Positions 1 to 9,362 of a stretch of DNA of 64,000 nt are shown in pieces. Under the pieces are notes generated by a model, which worked only from the letters and a program-made list of their open reading frames with translations, was not told the DNA's origin and ran no database searches. The translations under genes were made by a program, and so were the position numbers. Source of the DNA: UBA6168 sp041752395 (lineage in GTDB: Bacteria > Bacteroidota > Bacteroidia > Chitinophagales > Saprospiraceae); the NCBI GenBank assembly GCA_041752395.1, contig JBGSWN010000244.1, positions 1 to 64,000 on the forward strand, written 5' to 3'. Numbering within the stretch: the first letter of the stretch is position 1; the number at the start of each line of letters is the position of its first letter.

Positions 1-57
1 TAATGGGCTAACTTAAATCGCCCTTCATTCCATCTTATCAAGTTCAACAAACCTTTC

Positions 58-1554
58 TCAAACTTTCACTTCCATCCCCTCACTCGGATACAACTTCGTA
101 AACACCCACCCCGCAATCATCGCCAGCAGAAAAGACGGGGCCAGCACGTCCAGCTTCTGGAAATAGATGCCGATTCCTTCGATTGGCTGCACCACGAACT
201 TAAAGATGGGCACACAGGCAAAGCCCGTTATCATGGAGGCGATAGCGCCTTTTTCGGAATAGGCTTTCCAGAACAGCGACAGTATAATGACCGGACAAAA
301 GGTGGCCGCAATGCCCGACCACCCAAATATCACGAACCAAAAAACCGTCCTGTCGGGAGAGAGCACGGCCACTGTGAAAGACAGGCCCAAGGCAAATATG
401 GCCATCGTTAGGGTTACATAACGGGACAGCTTCGCCAGCTTATTATCTGCTATTTCTGGGTGAAATATCTTCTGATAAAAATCACGGGTAATGGCGCTAG
501 AAGCGACTATCAATAAGGAATCAATCGTGGACATAATAGCGGATAAAACGATGGCAATATAGAACCCAACCAATACCAATGGCAACAGGTTTTCCACCAT
601 CGTTATCAGCACATCCTCACCTCCCACACCTAAGACAGACTCGGCGTCTTGTCCCACTTCCGTGAATAAATAGCGACCCAGCAGGCCAATGCTAACCGCC
701 GCTGCGTCCGTCAATAAAGTAAAAGCCAAGGCCACCCAGCGGCCTTTGTTTAATTCCCCTTCATTTTTGATGGAAATAAAACGAACATATATCTGCGGCG
801 AACCGAGGAAGCCCAAGCCAATCATGGTAAAGCCGAGGATGGTAAAAACATTCATCCAGATATCGTCGCCACCGCCCCAAATATTCAGTAAATTTGGGTC
901 CATGGCACGGAGGCCGTTCACCATTGCCTCTCCGCTATCCACGGCAAACCAGGCTATCAGTGGCAGAAGCATTAAGCCTAAAAACATCATGATTCCCTGA
1001 AAAACATCGGACCATACAGCAGCCAAAAAGCCACCAATAAAGATATAAGCGACCACAATTAAAAAGCCCACCAATGCACCCAAGAAGTAATTCATGCCGA
1101 GCAAAGACTCAAATGCCTTGCCGGTGGTGTCTATTTGAGCGCTCACATATATGATGACGAATACCGAAAGTGCCGTAGCTGCAATACTCCGCAATAAATG
1201 GGTTTTGGGGTTAAATCGCCCTTCCAGAAAATCGGGAATCGTGACTGCGTCATATTCATCCGTCATGCGTTTGAAGGGTTTTGCCATGAAAAACCAAGAA
1301 ATCCCCACGCCGAGCAGTTCACCGAGCACGACCCAATAGGCGGAGACCCCAGCCAATGCGCCCATTCCGGTCAAGCCCAGCAATAGCCAGCCCGACTCTC
1401 CCGTGGCCCGTGCAGAAAATGAAACGGCCCAAAAACCGACGTTTTTACCGCCCACATAATAATCGCTTAATCCTTTAACTCTTTTTGAGGCGACAATTCC
1501 AATGATAAATAATATGGCAAAATATACCCCGAGAATAATTAATTTGGTCAACAT
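58..1554 (-). CDS. putP: Sodium/proline symporter (SSS family, PutP-like)
   Basis: This is a 498-residue inner-membrane transporter with about 13 hydrophobic segments, the usual PutP length. It would import proline or a similar solute with Na+. Two blocks are typical of PutP: the early ARATGESGWLLLG segment near residue 50, and MSTIDSLLIVASSAITRDFY near residue 345, where the Ser/Thr pair of the sodium site lies. The loop with QIYVRFISIKN near residue 260 also fits. The ATG at 1554 follows an AT-rich leader. The gene stands alone, but next to exported peptidases, so proline scavenging is a reasonable inference. Specificity for proline over another SSS substrate is by family resemblance only. 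Confidence 0.82.
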   Translation of the reverse strand: MLTKLIILGVYFAILFIIGIVASKRVKGLSDYYVGGKNVGFWAVSFSARATGESGWLLLGLTGMGALAGVSAYWVVLGELLGVGISWFFMAKPFKRMTDEYDAVTIPDFLEGRFNPKTHLLRSIAATALSVFVIIYVSAQIDTTGKAFESLLGMNYFLGALVGFLIVVAYIFIGGFLAAVWSDVFQGIMMFLGLMLLPLIAWFAVDSGEAMVNGLRAMDPNLLNIWGGGDDIWMNVFTILGFTMIGLGFLGSPQIYVRFISIKNEGELNKGRWVALAFTLLTDAAAVSIGLLGRYLFTEVGQDAESVLGVGGEDVLITMVENLLPLVLVGFYIAIVLSAIMSTIDSLLIVASSAITRDFYQKIFHPEIADNKLAKLSRYVTLTMAIFALGLSFTVAVLSPDRTVFWFVIFGWSGIAATFCPVIILSLFWKAYSEKGAIASMITGFACVPIFKFVVQPIEGIGIYFQKLDVLAPSFLLAMIAGWVFTKLYPSEGMEVKV

Positions 1555-1763
1555 CTAAATCTTCGTTTTACTAAAACATGGATAAATAAGACACCCTATC
1601 AAGCTGCGTTGAATCCTGAAATTGCCAACAATCCCTGTCATCTTTGAACTTGGAAGAATAACTAATCCATTGCCCAAGCAGGCAAATGGCCAAAATAACC
1701 CCCCAATACCTTGTTAACCAAATAACTCGTGATGTTTCTGCCAAATTGGAACAAAAAAGCGGC

Positions 1764-4700
1764 TTATTGCACTACCCACCGTAGCACCAACGCCTTCCCA
1801 GCCCCATCCTTCACCATCACCCAATACATGCCCGCAGCCAATCCTTCCGGCAGCGCAAAACTGTTTTTACCTGCTTGAAAAAAGGCAGGTTCCGTGTGAA
1901 TGGTTCGGCCAAGAACATCCGAGACAATGACCGTCATTGCCTGAGCTTGTTGTAATTCGAGAAGCAATGAAGCGTGGCTTGACGAAGGGTTCGGAGCAAT
2001 CACCGCTTGCAGATTCAAGGGCTGCGTACCGATAGCCGCCACCTCAAAATCTACGGTGAACGCATAAACCCACTGGCAACCCGCACCGTCGGTGATGGTG
2101 ACCGTGTAATCACCCGGTAGCAGGCCTTCAGCTTGTAGGAGGGTGGTACCATTGCTCCATAGATAATCGTAGAAAGGCGTCCCACCCGTAATATTCATCA
2201 GGTAAATAGCGCCATCCGCAGTGTTGGCGGAGGAAGCATTCTCTATTAGGGCATTCAACGAAAGGGGAATCTCTTCCACTTCCGTGGTCTGTGTCTGCGT
2301 GCATCCATTGAAATCCGTAACCGTTACGCCATAACTTCCTGCCCCACCAAACAGTGTAGAATCCATTGCCCCAGTGTTCCATATAAAGTCATAAGGCAAG
2401 GTGCCGCCAATTACATTGACCGCTATATCGCCCATTTCACCCGGACAAAATAAGGCTGGCGCTTGAACGATTGCCAATTCCAATGCACTGGGTGAACCCA
2501 CCGCAAAACCTGCCCCCGCCGTACAGCCATTTTCATCTGTGACCGTGACAGCATAGATGCTTGATGCTAGGCCCGTTATGAGGGAATCAGTTTTTCCATT
2601 GTTCCACAAATAGCTATACCCGGGCGTTCCGCCATCCACAATAACTGCGGCAGTACCATCCGAACCGCCAAAGCAGGATACCATTTGCATGGAGGTTTCC
2701 AATGTTAAAGCCGAAGGTGCGGTAATGACCACAACCCCAGTCACCGTGCAGCCATTGGCATCAGCAATAGTAGGGAAATAAGTGCCTGACGGCAAATTGA
2801 CAATCAGGTCGCCAACCTCTCCATTGCTCCAAGAATAAGTATAACCGGGCGTACCACCTGTCGCAATGGCAAATGCCTGACCTTGTGTTTCTCCAAAGCA
2901 AATATTGTTTTGGACATCAGTTTCCAGCGTCAGCATGGGTGGCGAAGTGATGGTCACCGTCGCCGTTTCGGCACAACCATTTGCATCGGTCACCGTCACC
3001 GAATTATCACCGGGCAACAAGTTCTCAATAGCGGCGGTGGTTTCACCATTGCTCCAAGAATAAGAATAGTCCGGCGTACCGCCCATGGCCGTCACTTCGG
3101 CGCTGCCATTTGCCGCATCAGCGCAGGTGAGGTTTGCTTGCGCAATTTGCAGGAATAGCAAATCGGGGGGTGTCAGGGTGAATTGCAAGGTGTTCGAGCA
3201 ACCCAGCACATCGCTGATGGTGACCGAATAATCCCCGCCGCTCATATTGGTGCGCAAGCTGTCCGTCTGTCCGCCTTCCCAAAGCCAATCGTAAGGAGCT
3301 GTTCCGCCTTGCGGCGAAATGGCCGCTGTTCCATCCGCATTGCCGAAGCAAGAAATGGGTGTTGTGTTGAGCGTAGCGCCAAGCTGGCCGGATACTTCCA
3401 CTTCTGTTGCGCCAGCAAATTCGCAGCCGTAGGAATCCGTTGCAGTGACGGCGTAGGTGCCGGGAGCGAGGTCATCCAGCATTGCTGTGGTGGCACCATT
3501 TTCCCAAAGGAAACTATAAGGCGCTGTGCCGCTGAGCGGCGTCAAGGTCGAAGCGCCACTCGTAGCACCACAGAAAACAGGCGTGGTGTTGAAGCTTGCT
3601 TGCAGTTCTCCGACTATTCCAACGTTTGCCGTTGTGTTGAAGGTGCAGCCAACCGCATCCGTAACGGAGATGGAAATAGGGCCGGGTGGTAGTCCATTCA
3701 CGATTTGGGTATTGGTCGCTCCATTTCCCCAAACAATATCAAGCGGTCCCATGGCACCAAGCGGCGTGACAGACACGGTTCCGCCCGAACTCCCGGCGCA
3801 AATAATGGGAACCGCAATAACATTGGCTTGCAGATCTCCAACTGCCTGAACCTCGGTCGTAGCAGTGAAGGTGCAACCCAACGCATCCGTAGCAGTGACG
3901 GAATAGGTATTGGTTGGCAGGAGGCCAACTATGGTTGGGCCTGTGCCGCCATTGCTCCATATATAACTAAACGGCGCTGTGCCGTTGGTAATGGTGAGGG
4001 TTGCTGTGCCGCCAGTTGGGCTTGCGCAATTGTATTCATTGACGGAAATAAAGCCAGTCAACGCCGGCGGACTTGGTATTTCCACCGGAACAACCCCTAC
4101 CCTATCCAACCCATCGGTGATGGTAAACGAATAGCTGCCGGGGGCGAGGCCGTCGAGATTCATACCTGATTCGGCCCCTTTGCTCCAAGCATAAGTGAAT
4201 GGCCCGCAATTGTTGCCGATGTGGAACGCCACGCTACCGCTTTCCAAATTGGAGCAGTTTGGCTGCGCAATGTCCATCGAATCCACTTGCACGGTGGTCA
4301 GGCCAGCGCACTGGCATTGCGGAGCCATCGTTGCATTGGAGAACAGGTTGTAACTGCTGTTCACATCCGAATTGACGGGATGGCTGGCAGTACGGTTATC
4401 GCATTCGAGGAATTTATTGTCGTAATAATTCGTGAGACGATAATAAACGCCGTTGTTGCAACTGCCTTGGTCGTTGTACACCACCACATCGCCGCCGACT
4501 TCCACCGTGCCGGATAGGTTGTAATTGTCCACCCGTGCCCGCATACCTACCAGCGCACTGCCGGACATGATCGCATTTACGACGAAGGCATTGCCCTGCA
4601 CCCTGGCATTTTGGGTATAAGTCCCGCCGTCCACGAAGGCATTGCCGAGGATGCGGACGCTGCCGCTCATAGTCGCATTGCGCACCACCGCCGTGCCTTC

Positions 4701-6206
4701 AATGCGCACTTGCCCGCTGATATTGGAATTCCCACGGACGATGGCAGTCGGCCCAACATAGACGGTGCTCGCCACTGTAGCGGAGTTCTGCACCCAACCG
4801 CCGCCGTTGAAATGCAAGTGGCCGTTGGTTCTGAGTTGCAAGCGGAAATTGGCGGCTGGTTGATAGCCTTCCGGCACAGCGCCCGTGATATTTACTTCGT
4901 AAGGAAAACGGAAATGTTTGGGATAGCCTTTCCAAGTATCGTTCGTGGTGTTGGTGGTGATGCCGTCGTTCGGTGCGCCCATTACCACGAGGTACATTTT
5001 CGTTTCGTTGCCTTGCAAACGGAAGGCAATCTCGCCCGTATTAGCGCTGTAAGTGGGACTGTATCGGCTGATTTTGCCGTTGGGAAGCGCCGCCACAAAG
5101 CCATAGCGCCAACCCGTGTGGCTATTGGCCTCGGTATGCCCCTTGAATTTCACGATGACCGAACAACTGTCCAGATTGGGGTAAAGCGGGATGACATTGT
5201 AGGCAAATTCCTCCGGTGCCTGCTCGATGGGAATCTCGTATCGCCCAGCGTCGCCGCCCATTACTGGCCGCAGGATACTGTACACATTTTGAATGGTGGG
5301 TAGCCAGTTTTGGAGGTCAGCGTTGCGGTATTGCCGGAAATAATCGCCGACATTGCTGTAATTGAAATCATAGGTCGCCATGCGGCGGGCATAGTGGAAG
5401 AGGCTGTCGTTGAACTCGGATTGGCCATAGCCCGCCAGTCTTTTGTAGGCTTGCAAAGGGTATTCATTGGAAAAAGATTCCCGCCAAAGCCGGTTTACCA
5501 TGTCAATCCCCTCGGATTCCATGATGGCGAAGAGCAGTGCATAGTTTTCGTAGGTATTCTTCCAATCGCCCCAAGTTTCGAGGTGATGAACGTCCATGCC
5601 CCAAGCGGTGACGGCCTTCGGATAAAGCAGGTTCCGCATGAAATTGGCGTGACATTCCCAGAAGATACCTGCATTCTGCCAAGAATTGCCAAGGCCGTGG
5701 GAATTGCGGTAGTCAATATTATTCTGCGCCTGCAAGCTGTGCGTGAGTTCGTGCGCCGCCACGCCACCATCGAGCATAGCCGTGGGGTGCACCCAAAATG
5801 CACCGATGATGCCGTCCGCATTGCCGCCATTGGCAAAGCCCTGCGCCCCGTTTGCGCCCCAAGTTCCATAGATGACGATGGGGATTTTGTATTGACTGAG
5901 GTTGGTGCCCGGCGCATCGTCCAGAAACTCCAGTTCCTTGAAACGGGTGTAGATATACTCCATCGTGTCTAGGATTTTCGCTGGATTGAAGGCGAGGTTC
6001 GGGTCGGGATAGTTGGCGGGGTTCGTTCCGACGGTATTGCCCCAAATCAAGATGAAATTGGTGGATTGTGCGGTTTTGCTAAAAGTAAACTGCGCCCCGT
6101 TCACATCATTGGGGTTTTGGAGGTAGTTGGGGATGTGCACCATTTTTTGTGCAAACAAAGAAGCTGTGATGCTGAGAAACAGTAGGGTGGATAGAATTCG
6201 AATCAT
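1764..6206 (-). CDS. Giant T9SS-secreted protein: HELTH metalloprotease-like domain, beta-helix, ten SprB-like repeats
   Basis: The product has about 1480 residues. The open frame extends to 6314, but the start is set at ATG 6206 because it gives a clean signal peptide (MIRILSTLLFLSITASLFAQ). Domains in order: an N-terminal region resembling the DUF6055/Svx type with the zinc-site motif AAHELTHSLQ near residue 170 and a downstream WECHANF segment; a short beta-sandwich-like region; a hexapeptide-style stretch near 480-600 (repeats such as TAIVRGN and VRILGNAFV) suggesting a left-handed beta-helix; ten repeats of about 75-80 residues with the SprB pattern CxGxxxGxxxxxxxGGTxPYxYxWSNG and a TVTDxxGC end; and a C-terminal T9SS type A domain starting at APNPSSS. 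It is probably a surface-anchored or released adhesin/peptidase. Catalytic activity is inferred only from HExxH. Confidence 0.85.
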   Translation of the reverse strand: MIRILSTLLFLSITASLFAQKMVHIPNYLQNPNDVNGAQFTFSKTAQSTNFILIWGNTVGTNPANYPDPNLAFNPAKILDTMEYIYTRFKELEFLDDAPGTNLSQYKIPIVIYGTWGANGAQGFANGGNADGIIGAFWVHPTAMLDGGVAAHELTHSLQAQNNIDYRNSHGLGNSWQNAGIFWECHANFMRNLLYPKAVTAWGMDVHHLETWGDWKNTYENYALLFAIMESEGIDMVNRLWRESFSNEYPLQAYKRLAGYGQSEFNDSLFHYARRMATYDFNYSNVGDYFRQYRNADLQNWLPTIQNVYSILRPVMGGDAGRYEIPIEQAPEEFAYNVIPLYPNLDSCSVIVKFKGHTEANSHTGWRYGFVAALPNGKISRYSPTYSANTGEIAFRLQGNETKMYLVVMGAPNDGITTNTTNDTWKGYPKHFRFPYEVNITGAVPEGYQPAANFRLQLRTNGHLHFNGGGWVQNSATVASTVYVGPTAIVRGNSNISGQVRIEGTAVVRNATMSGSVRILGNAFVDGGTYTQNARVQGNAFVVNAIMSGSALVGMRARVDNYNLSGTVEVGGDVVVYNDQGSCNNGVYYRLTNYYDNKFLECDNRTASHPVNSDVNSSYNLFSNATMAPQCQCAGLTTVQVDSMDIAQPNCSNLESGSVAFHIGNNCGPFTYAWSKGAESGMNLDGLAPGSYSFTITDGLDRVGVVPVEIPSPPALTGFISVNEYNCASPTGGTATLTITNGTAPFSYIWSNGGTGPTIVGLLPTNTYSVTATDALGCTFTATTEVQAVGDLQANVIAVPIICAGSSGGTVSVTPLGAMGPLDIVWGNGATNTQIVNGLPPGPISISVTDAVGCTFNTTANVGIVGELQASFNTTPVFCGATSGASTLTPLSGTAPYSFLWENGATTAMLDDLAPGTYAVTATDSYGCEFAGATEVEVSGQLGATLNTTPISCFGNADGTAAISPQGGTAPYDWLWEGGQTDSLRTNMSGGDYSVTISDVLGCSNTLQFTLTPPDLLFLQIAQANLTCADAANGSAEVTAMGGTPDYSYSWSNGETTAAIENLLPGDNSVTVTDANGCAETATVTITSPPMLTLETDVQNNICFGETQGQAFAIATGGTPGYTYSWSNGEVGDLIVNLPSGTYFPTIADANGCTVTGVVVITAPSALTLETSMQMVSCFGGSDGTAAVIVDGGTPGYSYLWNNGKTDSLITGLASSIYAVTVTDENGCTAGAGFAVGSPSALELAIVQAPALFCPGEMGDIAVNVIGGTLPYDFIWNTGAMDSTLFGGAGSYGVTVTDFNGCTQTQTTEVEEIPLSLNALIENASSANTADGAIYLMNITGGTPFYDYLWSNGTTLLQAEGLLPGDYTVTITDGAGCQWVYAFTVDFEVAAIGTQPLNLQAVIAPNPSSSHASLLLELQQAQAMTVIVSDVLGRTIHTEPAFFQAGKNSFALPEGLAAGMYWVMVKDGAGKALVLRWVVQ

Positions 6207-6233
6207 CGAAAGGAGTTTGTGAATTGATAGGGG

Positions 6234-6241
6234 TAAATGTA
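6234..6241 (-). promoter_or_regulatory. -7-like box TACATTTA upstream of the giant secreted gene
   Basis: On the minus strand the sequence CCTACATTTACCC lies 28 nt before ATG 6206. Near-identical boxes precede the next two genes upstream: TACCTTTACC at 8540-8531 before the M1 aminopeptidase and TACATTTACCC at 9137-9130 before the small lipoprotein. All differ from the Bacteroidota consensus TAnnTTTG only at the last base. No TTTG was found at the usual 19-nt spacing here, so the call is tentative. Confidence 0.4.
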
Positions 6242-6331
6242 GGGGCTGCGAGGCAAAACTGTTATTTGAGAAGGAAGGATTGGGTAAAAGATTTGCAAGC
6301 AGTCTGCTTTTCACTGTAAAATTTTACCCAC

Positions 6332-6436
6332 TAAGTAGGCTGTTAAAATTAGTTTAGATTTCGACTTTGACCTAAGTTGTTCGATTTCAATGATTTGCGC
6401 CTCGTAAGTCGTAAATCTAAAATCGTAAATCTACTT
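6332..6436. repeat. 105-bp MITE-like palindromic repeat, copy 1
   Basis: This 105-bp stretch recurs in the opposite orientation at 55431-55535, with no indels and about five mismatches. Both ends carry TAAGTAG as an inverted terminal motif, and longer imperfect inverted ends contain TTTAGATTTCGAC and TTTAGATTTACGAC. It has no open frame. The right half reads as heptads (CGTAAAT, CTAAAAT, CGTAAAT, CTACTTA). It is a non-autonomous dispersed element of unknown origin. Confidence 0.75.
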
Positions 6437-6456
6437 AAATTCAATTAGAAGTGGTT

Positions 6457-6655
6457 TAGTCTCTCCCGACCCAGTTATAGACTAGAACTGGGTCGGGAGA
6501 GACTAAAACTACCCAGTTATAGTCTATAACTGGGTCGGGAGAGACTAAAACTACCTAGTTCTAGTCTATAACTGGGTCGGGAGAGACTATTCCTACCCAG
6601 TTTTAGTCTAGAACAGGGCCGGGAGAGACTAGAACTGGGTAGTTTTAGTCTAGAC
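6457..6655. repeat. 21/42-bp tandem array built of heptads, with perfect 20-bp hairpin
   Basis: Four copies of AACTGGGTCGGGAGAGACTA begin at 6486, 6528, 6570 and 6612, exactly 42 bp apart; the last has two substitutions. The alternating half-units also end in TAGTCTA, so the true unit is 21 bp, or three heptads (GAACTGG, GTCGGGA, GAGACTA and variants). The left end is inverted: 6457-6476 is the perfect reverse complement of 6486-6505, leaving a 9-nt loop. The right end is inverted too (6633-6652). The array lies downstream of the M1 aminopeptidase stop and before the next gene's promoter. It could act as a transcript end structure. Confidence 0.85.
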
Positions 6656-6672
6656 ACGCCAAAGTTTGTTTT

Positions 6673-8517
6673 TCACTTCAACATTTCCTCAATCGTACCC
6701 TTCGTAACGGCATGATACCCTGGCTTTGCCTTCGCAAAAATGCGGCGGGCATCCTCGATATGGCCTGTGTCTTTCAAAGCTTTGTAAATCGAGCGCACCA
6801 AGTAGCGACGGCCTACATTTACCAAGAAATTCTCCACCTGCGGCAAAATCTCCGTCACATAGCCGTGTTGGATACTGACCTCATACCAAGCGTTTTGAAT
6901 CTGGGCATTGGTGGATTGCGTGAGGTGGAATTGGTCATCCAGTTTCTTGAAAGTTGCCACATCTGCGTTTTCGGGTAGGCTGTGGATGTAGTGCATCCAC
7001 TCCTGCGGCGTCCAGTTTTTGGTGTCGGGCATCGTCGTGGCAATATCACCAGCCGCTTTTTCGACAGCTGCCAACTTGGTGGAATGAGGTACGGGGCAAT
7101 TGTCCGGGATACCGGGCTTATAGACCCACTCATCCACGTTGGCGGTCACTTTATATTTATCGAGGTAGTTTTCTTTTAAAAAAGCAAGGAATTCCACCGT
7201 CGTTTTGGAGGTGAACTTGTTCGTTTCGAACCAAGATTTCAGGAAGGCATCCCATTTCTCCCGGTCGGTTTTCAGCTCCAACATACGCAGGAACATGCTG
7301 CCTTTTTGGTAGGCGATGCCCGAGGTGCCATCATCGGGGTTGCGGCCAATAAGGTCTAATTTGAGGCGGGTATCATCGGTTTTGAGGTCTTTCATTTCTT
7401 CGATAAGCTCGTGGTATTCGAGTTCGTCGAGCATTTCCACATAGTCCTTTCCGTAAAGCGCCTCCATAATGCGGCGCTCGAAATAGACCGTGAAGCCCTC
7501 GTTCAGCCAGAAGTCGTTCCAAGTGGCATTGGTCACGAGGTTGCCCGACCATGAGTGCGCCAACTCGTGCGCCACCAAAGACACCAAGCTGCGGTCGCCC
7601 GCAATGACGGTTGGTGTGGCAAAAGTCAGCTTCGGGTTCTCCATGCCCCCAAACGGGAAGCCCGTCGGCAGCACGATGACATCGTAGCGGCCCCATGCAT
7701 ACGGGCCATAAAGCGATTCAGCGGCGACCACCATTTTTTCCATGTCTGCAAACTCCCAAGCCACTTTGTCGAGCATGGATGGTTCGGCGTACACGCCCGT
7801 GCGGCCGCTGATGGGCTTGAAGGCAATGTCGCCGACGGCCAATGCGATGAGGTATGGGGCAATGGGTTGGTCCATCTTGAAAATGTACTTGCCATCCGGT
7901 GAGGGTTGCTGCGGGTTTTCGGCACTCATCACGGCCATCATGCCAGCTGGCACTTCGATGTTGGCGTTGTAAGTAATGCGGTTGCCCGGCGAATCTTGGC
8001 AGGGAATCCAAGTGCGGGTCAGGATGGCTTGGCCTTGCGTAAAGAGGAAGGGCTGCTTTTTACCGAAGGTCATGCTTGGTTCCATCCAACCGAGTGCGGC
8101 GGCATCGGGGCCGGTATGGTACTCAATGGTGACAAGGCCAGTCGTCGGTTCGATGGGCACGTGCAGCGCAGCACCAAGCACGGAATCCTGCGCATCCAAC
8201 AGGAATTGCACTTCCTTCGCCTCCGTCCCCACGGTCACTTTCACGATATTGAGGCCATCCGTATCGAAGATGATTTCCTTGACCTTGCCAGGGTTTTCAA
8301 TCGTCCATGCTGCGGTGCCATAGAGTTTCTTTTGGTCAAAATCCACTTTAAGGTTCAAGTCGAGGTACTTCGCAACGGCGAGATTGGGCTGGGAGAAGGA
8401 GTGTAGGTCCGTGCGATTATCGGTGGTGGTGGTTGATGTTTCTTCCTTGGATGTTTCCTGATTGCAGGCGGCGAACAGGGTAAAGGATAGAATTGCGAAG
8501 ATGGCTAGAAGCTTCAT
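6673..8517 (-). CDS. M1 family aminopeptidase lipoprotein (leukotriene A4 hydrolase-like)
   Basis: This 614-residue zinc metallopeptidase trims N-terminal residues from peptides. A lipoprotein signal ends in LFAAC at residue 18, so it is probably anchored at the cell envelope. The substrate-recognition motif FGGMENPKLTF sits near residue 292, the zinc motif HELAHSWSGN near 317-326 and the third zinc ligand in LNEGFTVYFE near 340. GGMENP plus a helical C-terminal domain of about 140 residues points to the LTA4H/M1B subgroup and not to PepN. Length is normal for that group. Only hydrolysis of peptides, not of leukotriene, is expected in bacteria. It fits a protein-feeding lifestyle with the DPP-IV gene at 55.7 kb. 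Confidence 0.92.
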   Translation of the reverse strand: MKLLAIFAILSFTLFAACNQETSKEETSTTTTDNRTDLHSFSQPNLAVAKYLDLNLKVDFDQKKLYGTAAWTIENPGKVKEIIFDTDGLNIVKVTVGTEAKEVQFLLDAQDSVLGAALHVPIEPTTGLVTIEYHTGPDAAALGWMEPSMTFGKKQPFLFTQGQAILTRTWIPCQDSPGNRITYNANIEVPAGMMAVMSAENPQQPSPDGKYIFKMDQPIAPYLIALAVGDIAFKPISGRTGVYAEPSMLDKVAWEFADMEKMVVAAESLYGPYAWGRYDVIVLPTGFPFGGMENPKLTFATPTVIAGDRSLVSLVAHELAHSWSGNLVTNATWNDFWLNEGFTVYFERRIMEALYGKDYVEMLDELEYHELIEEMKDLKTDDTRLKLDLIGRNPDDGTSGIAYQKGSMFLRMLELKTDREKWDAFLKSWFETNKFTSKTTVEFLAFLKENYLDKYKVTANVDEWVYKPGIPDNCPVPHSTKLAAVEKAAGDIATTMPDTKNWTPQEWMHYIHSLPENADVATFKKLDDQFHLTQSTNAQIQNAWYEVSIQHGYVTEILPQVENFLVNVGRRYLVRSIYKALKDTGHIEDARRIFAKAKPGYHAVTKGTIEEMLK

Positions 8518-8621
8518 GTTGGTGATTTTTGGTAAAGGTAGGAAGGAAATGGGGAAGGCCGGGCGCTAGGGAAAGCAATTGACCCATATTCAAGTCTTAG
8601 TAGCTTAGCACATTTACGCCA

Positions 8622-9113
8622 TTATTGGGGGCAATTCACCGTCTCATAATACAAATCCCAGCCCGAAGCAAGGCTCACTGTTACGTTAGTGTCATGGACA
8701 TTCACTGTCAGCACTGTTTGTCCTTGATATTTAATGGTTGGAGGACTGGTTATCACGTTAGAATCAAAACCAGCATCTTGGGTGGGACAATAAGCATAAG
8801 TGATGGTATTTATGCCGGAAACACATCCCCTGGACAATACCATTTTCTGTTCGGCATCTCCTTTTGATACAACCAACTTCAAATACCCGACTTCTGCTCT
8901 GCCTTCAATACAGGCAGGAAAAGCAAGACTTCCTCGCCGATATTTTCGTTTTGCGCTGGTCATCACGCATTTGACGCAGGAACTGATGGTGGGCATTTCC
9001 ACCTTTTTGAAAGTGTATTTCGGGGCAGCGGTTATCGTACTCGACGTTTGAGAAGTTGAATGGCAGGAAACCAAGAGGGCTGCAAGCAGGACGAAAGTGA
9101 ACTGGATTTTCAT
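8622..9113 (-). CDS. Small lipoprotein of unknown function
   Basis: The product is a 163-residue protein with a lipoprotein signal peptide (MKIQFTFVLLAALLVSC, lipid Cys near residue 17). The mature part has six further cysteines, including a CVKC pair near residue 47 and single cysteines near 68, 97, 109 and 161, which suggests disulfides in the periplasm. The second half is beta-rich. I do not recognise a family. It is preceded by a TACATTTACCC box like that of its downstream neighbour, and 104 bp separate its stop from the M1 aminopeptidase start. Confidence 0.7.
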   Translation of the reverse strand: MKIQFTFVLLAALLVSCHSTSQTSSTITAAPKYTFKKVEMPTISSCVKCVMTSAKRKYRRGSLAFPACIEGRAEVGYLKLVVSKGDAEQKMVLSRGCVSGINTITYAYCPTQDAGFDSNVITSPPTIKYQGQTVLTVNVHDTNVTVSLASGWDLYYETVNCPQ

Positions 9114-9245
9114 TGGTGATGATTTTGGGTAAATGTAGGGAGGAAAATGGAAAGTTTAGCGTCAATGCCTCAGGGTCTGTTCAAGAATCATCCACACCGT
9201 GTTTTTTTCCAAAAGTTGCGATGCACAAGTCATTCTTGACGATGC

Positions 9246-9343
9246 AATGTCCGATCGGTGGTGTGTGTTTTTCGATCTTTGGTGTTTGCTGGCGTCCTTT
9301 GGTGTGTGTTTTCCAATCGGAGGTGTGTGTTTTTGATTGGACA
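9246..9343. repeat. 21-bp-period heptad array (GGTGTGT words)
   Basis: The word GGTGTGTGT, or GGTGTTTGC, starts at 9260, 9281, 9301 and 9322, giving spacings of 21, 20 and 21 nt. Between them run AT-rich heptads such as GTTTTTC and GATCTTT. The array lies between the flippase stop (9363) and the lipoprotein start. Unlike most arrays in this window it has no obvious inverted half. Confidence 0.6.
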
Positions 9344-9362
9344 GTTTTTGCAGTATTTTCGG

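Noticed and set aside
3183..3692. Long open frames antisense to the giant secreted protein gene
   Set aside because: They follow the repeated SprB-like units on the other strand and have no family resemblance, signal or start context; the sense gene explains the region.
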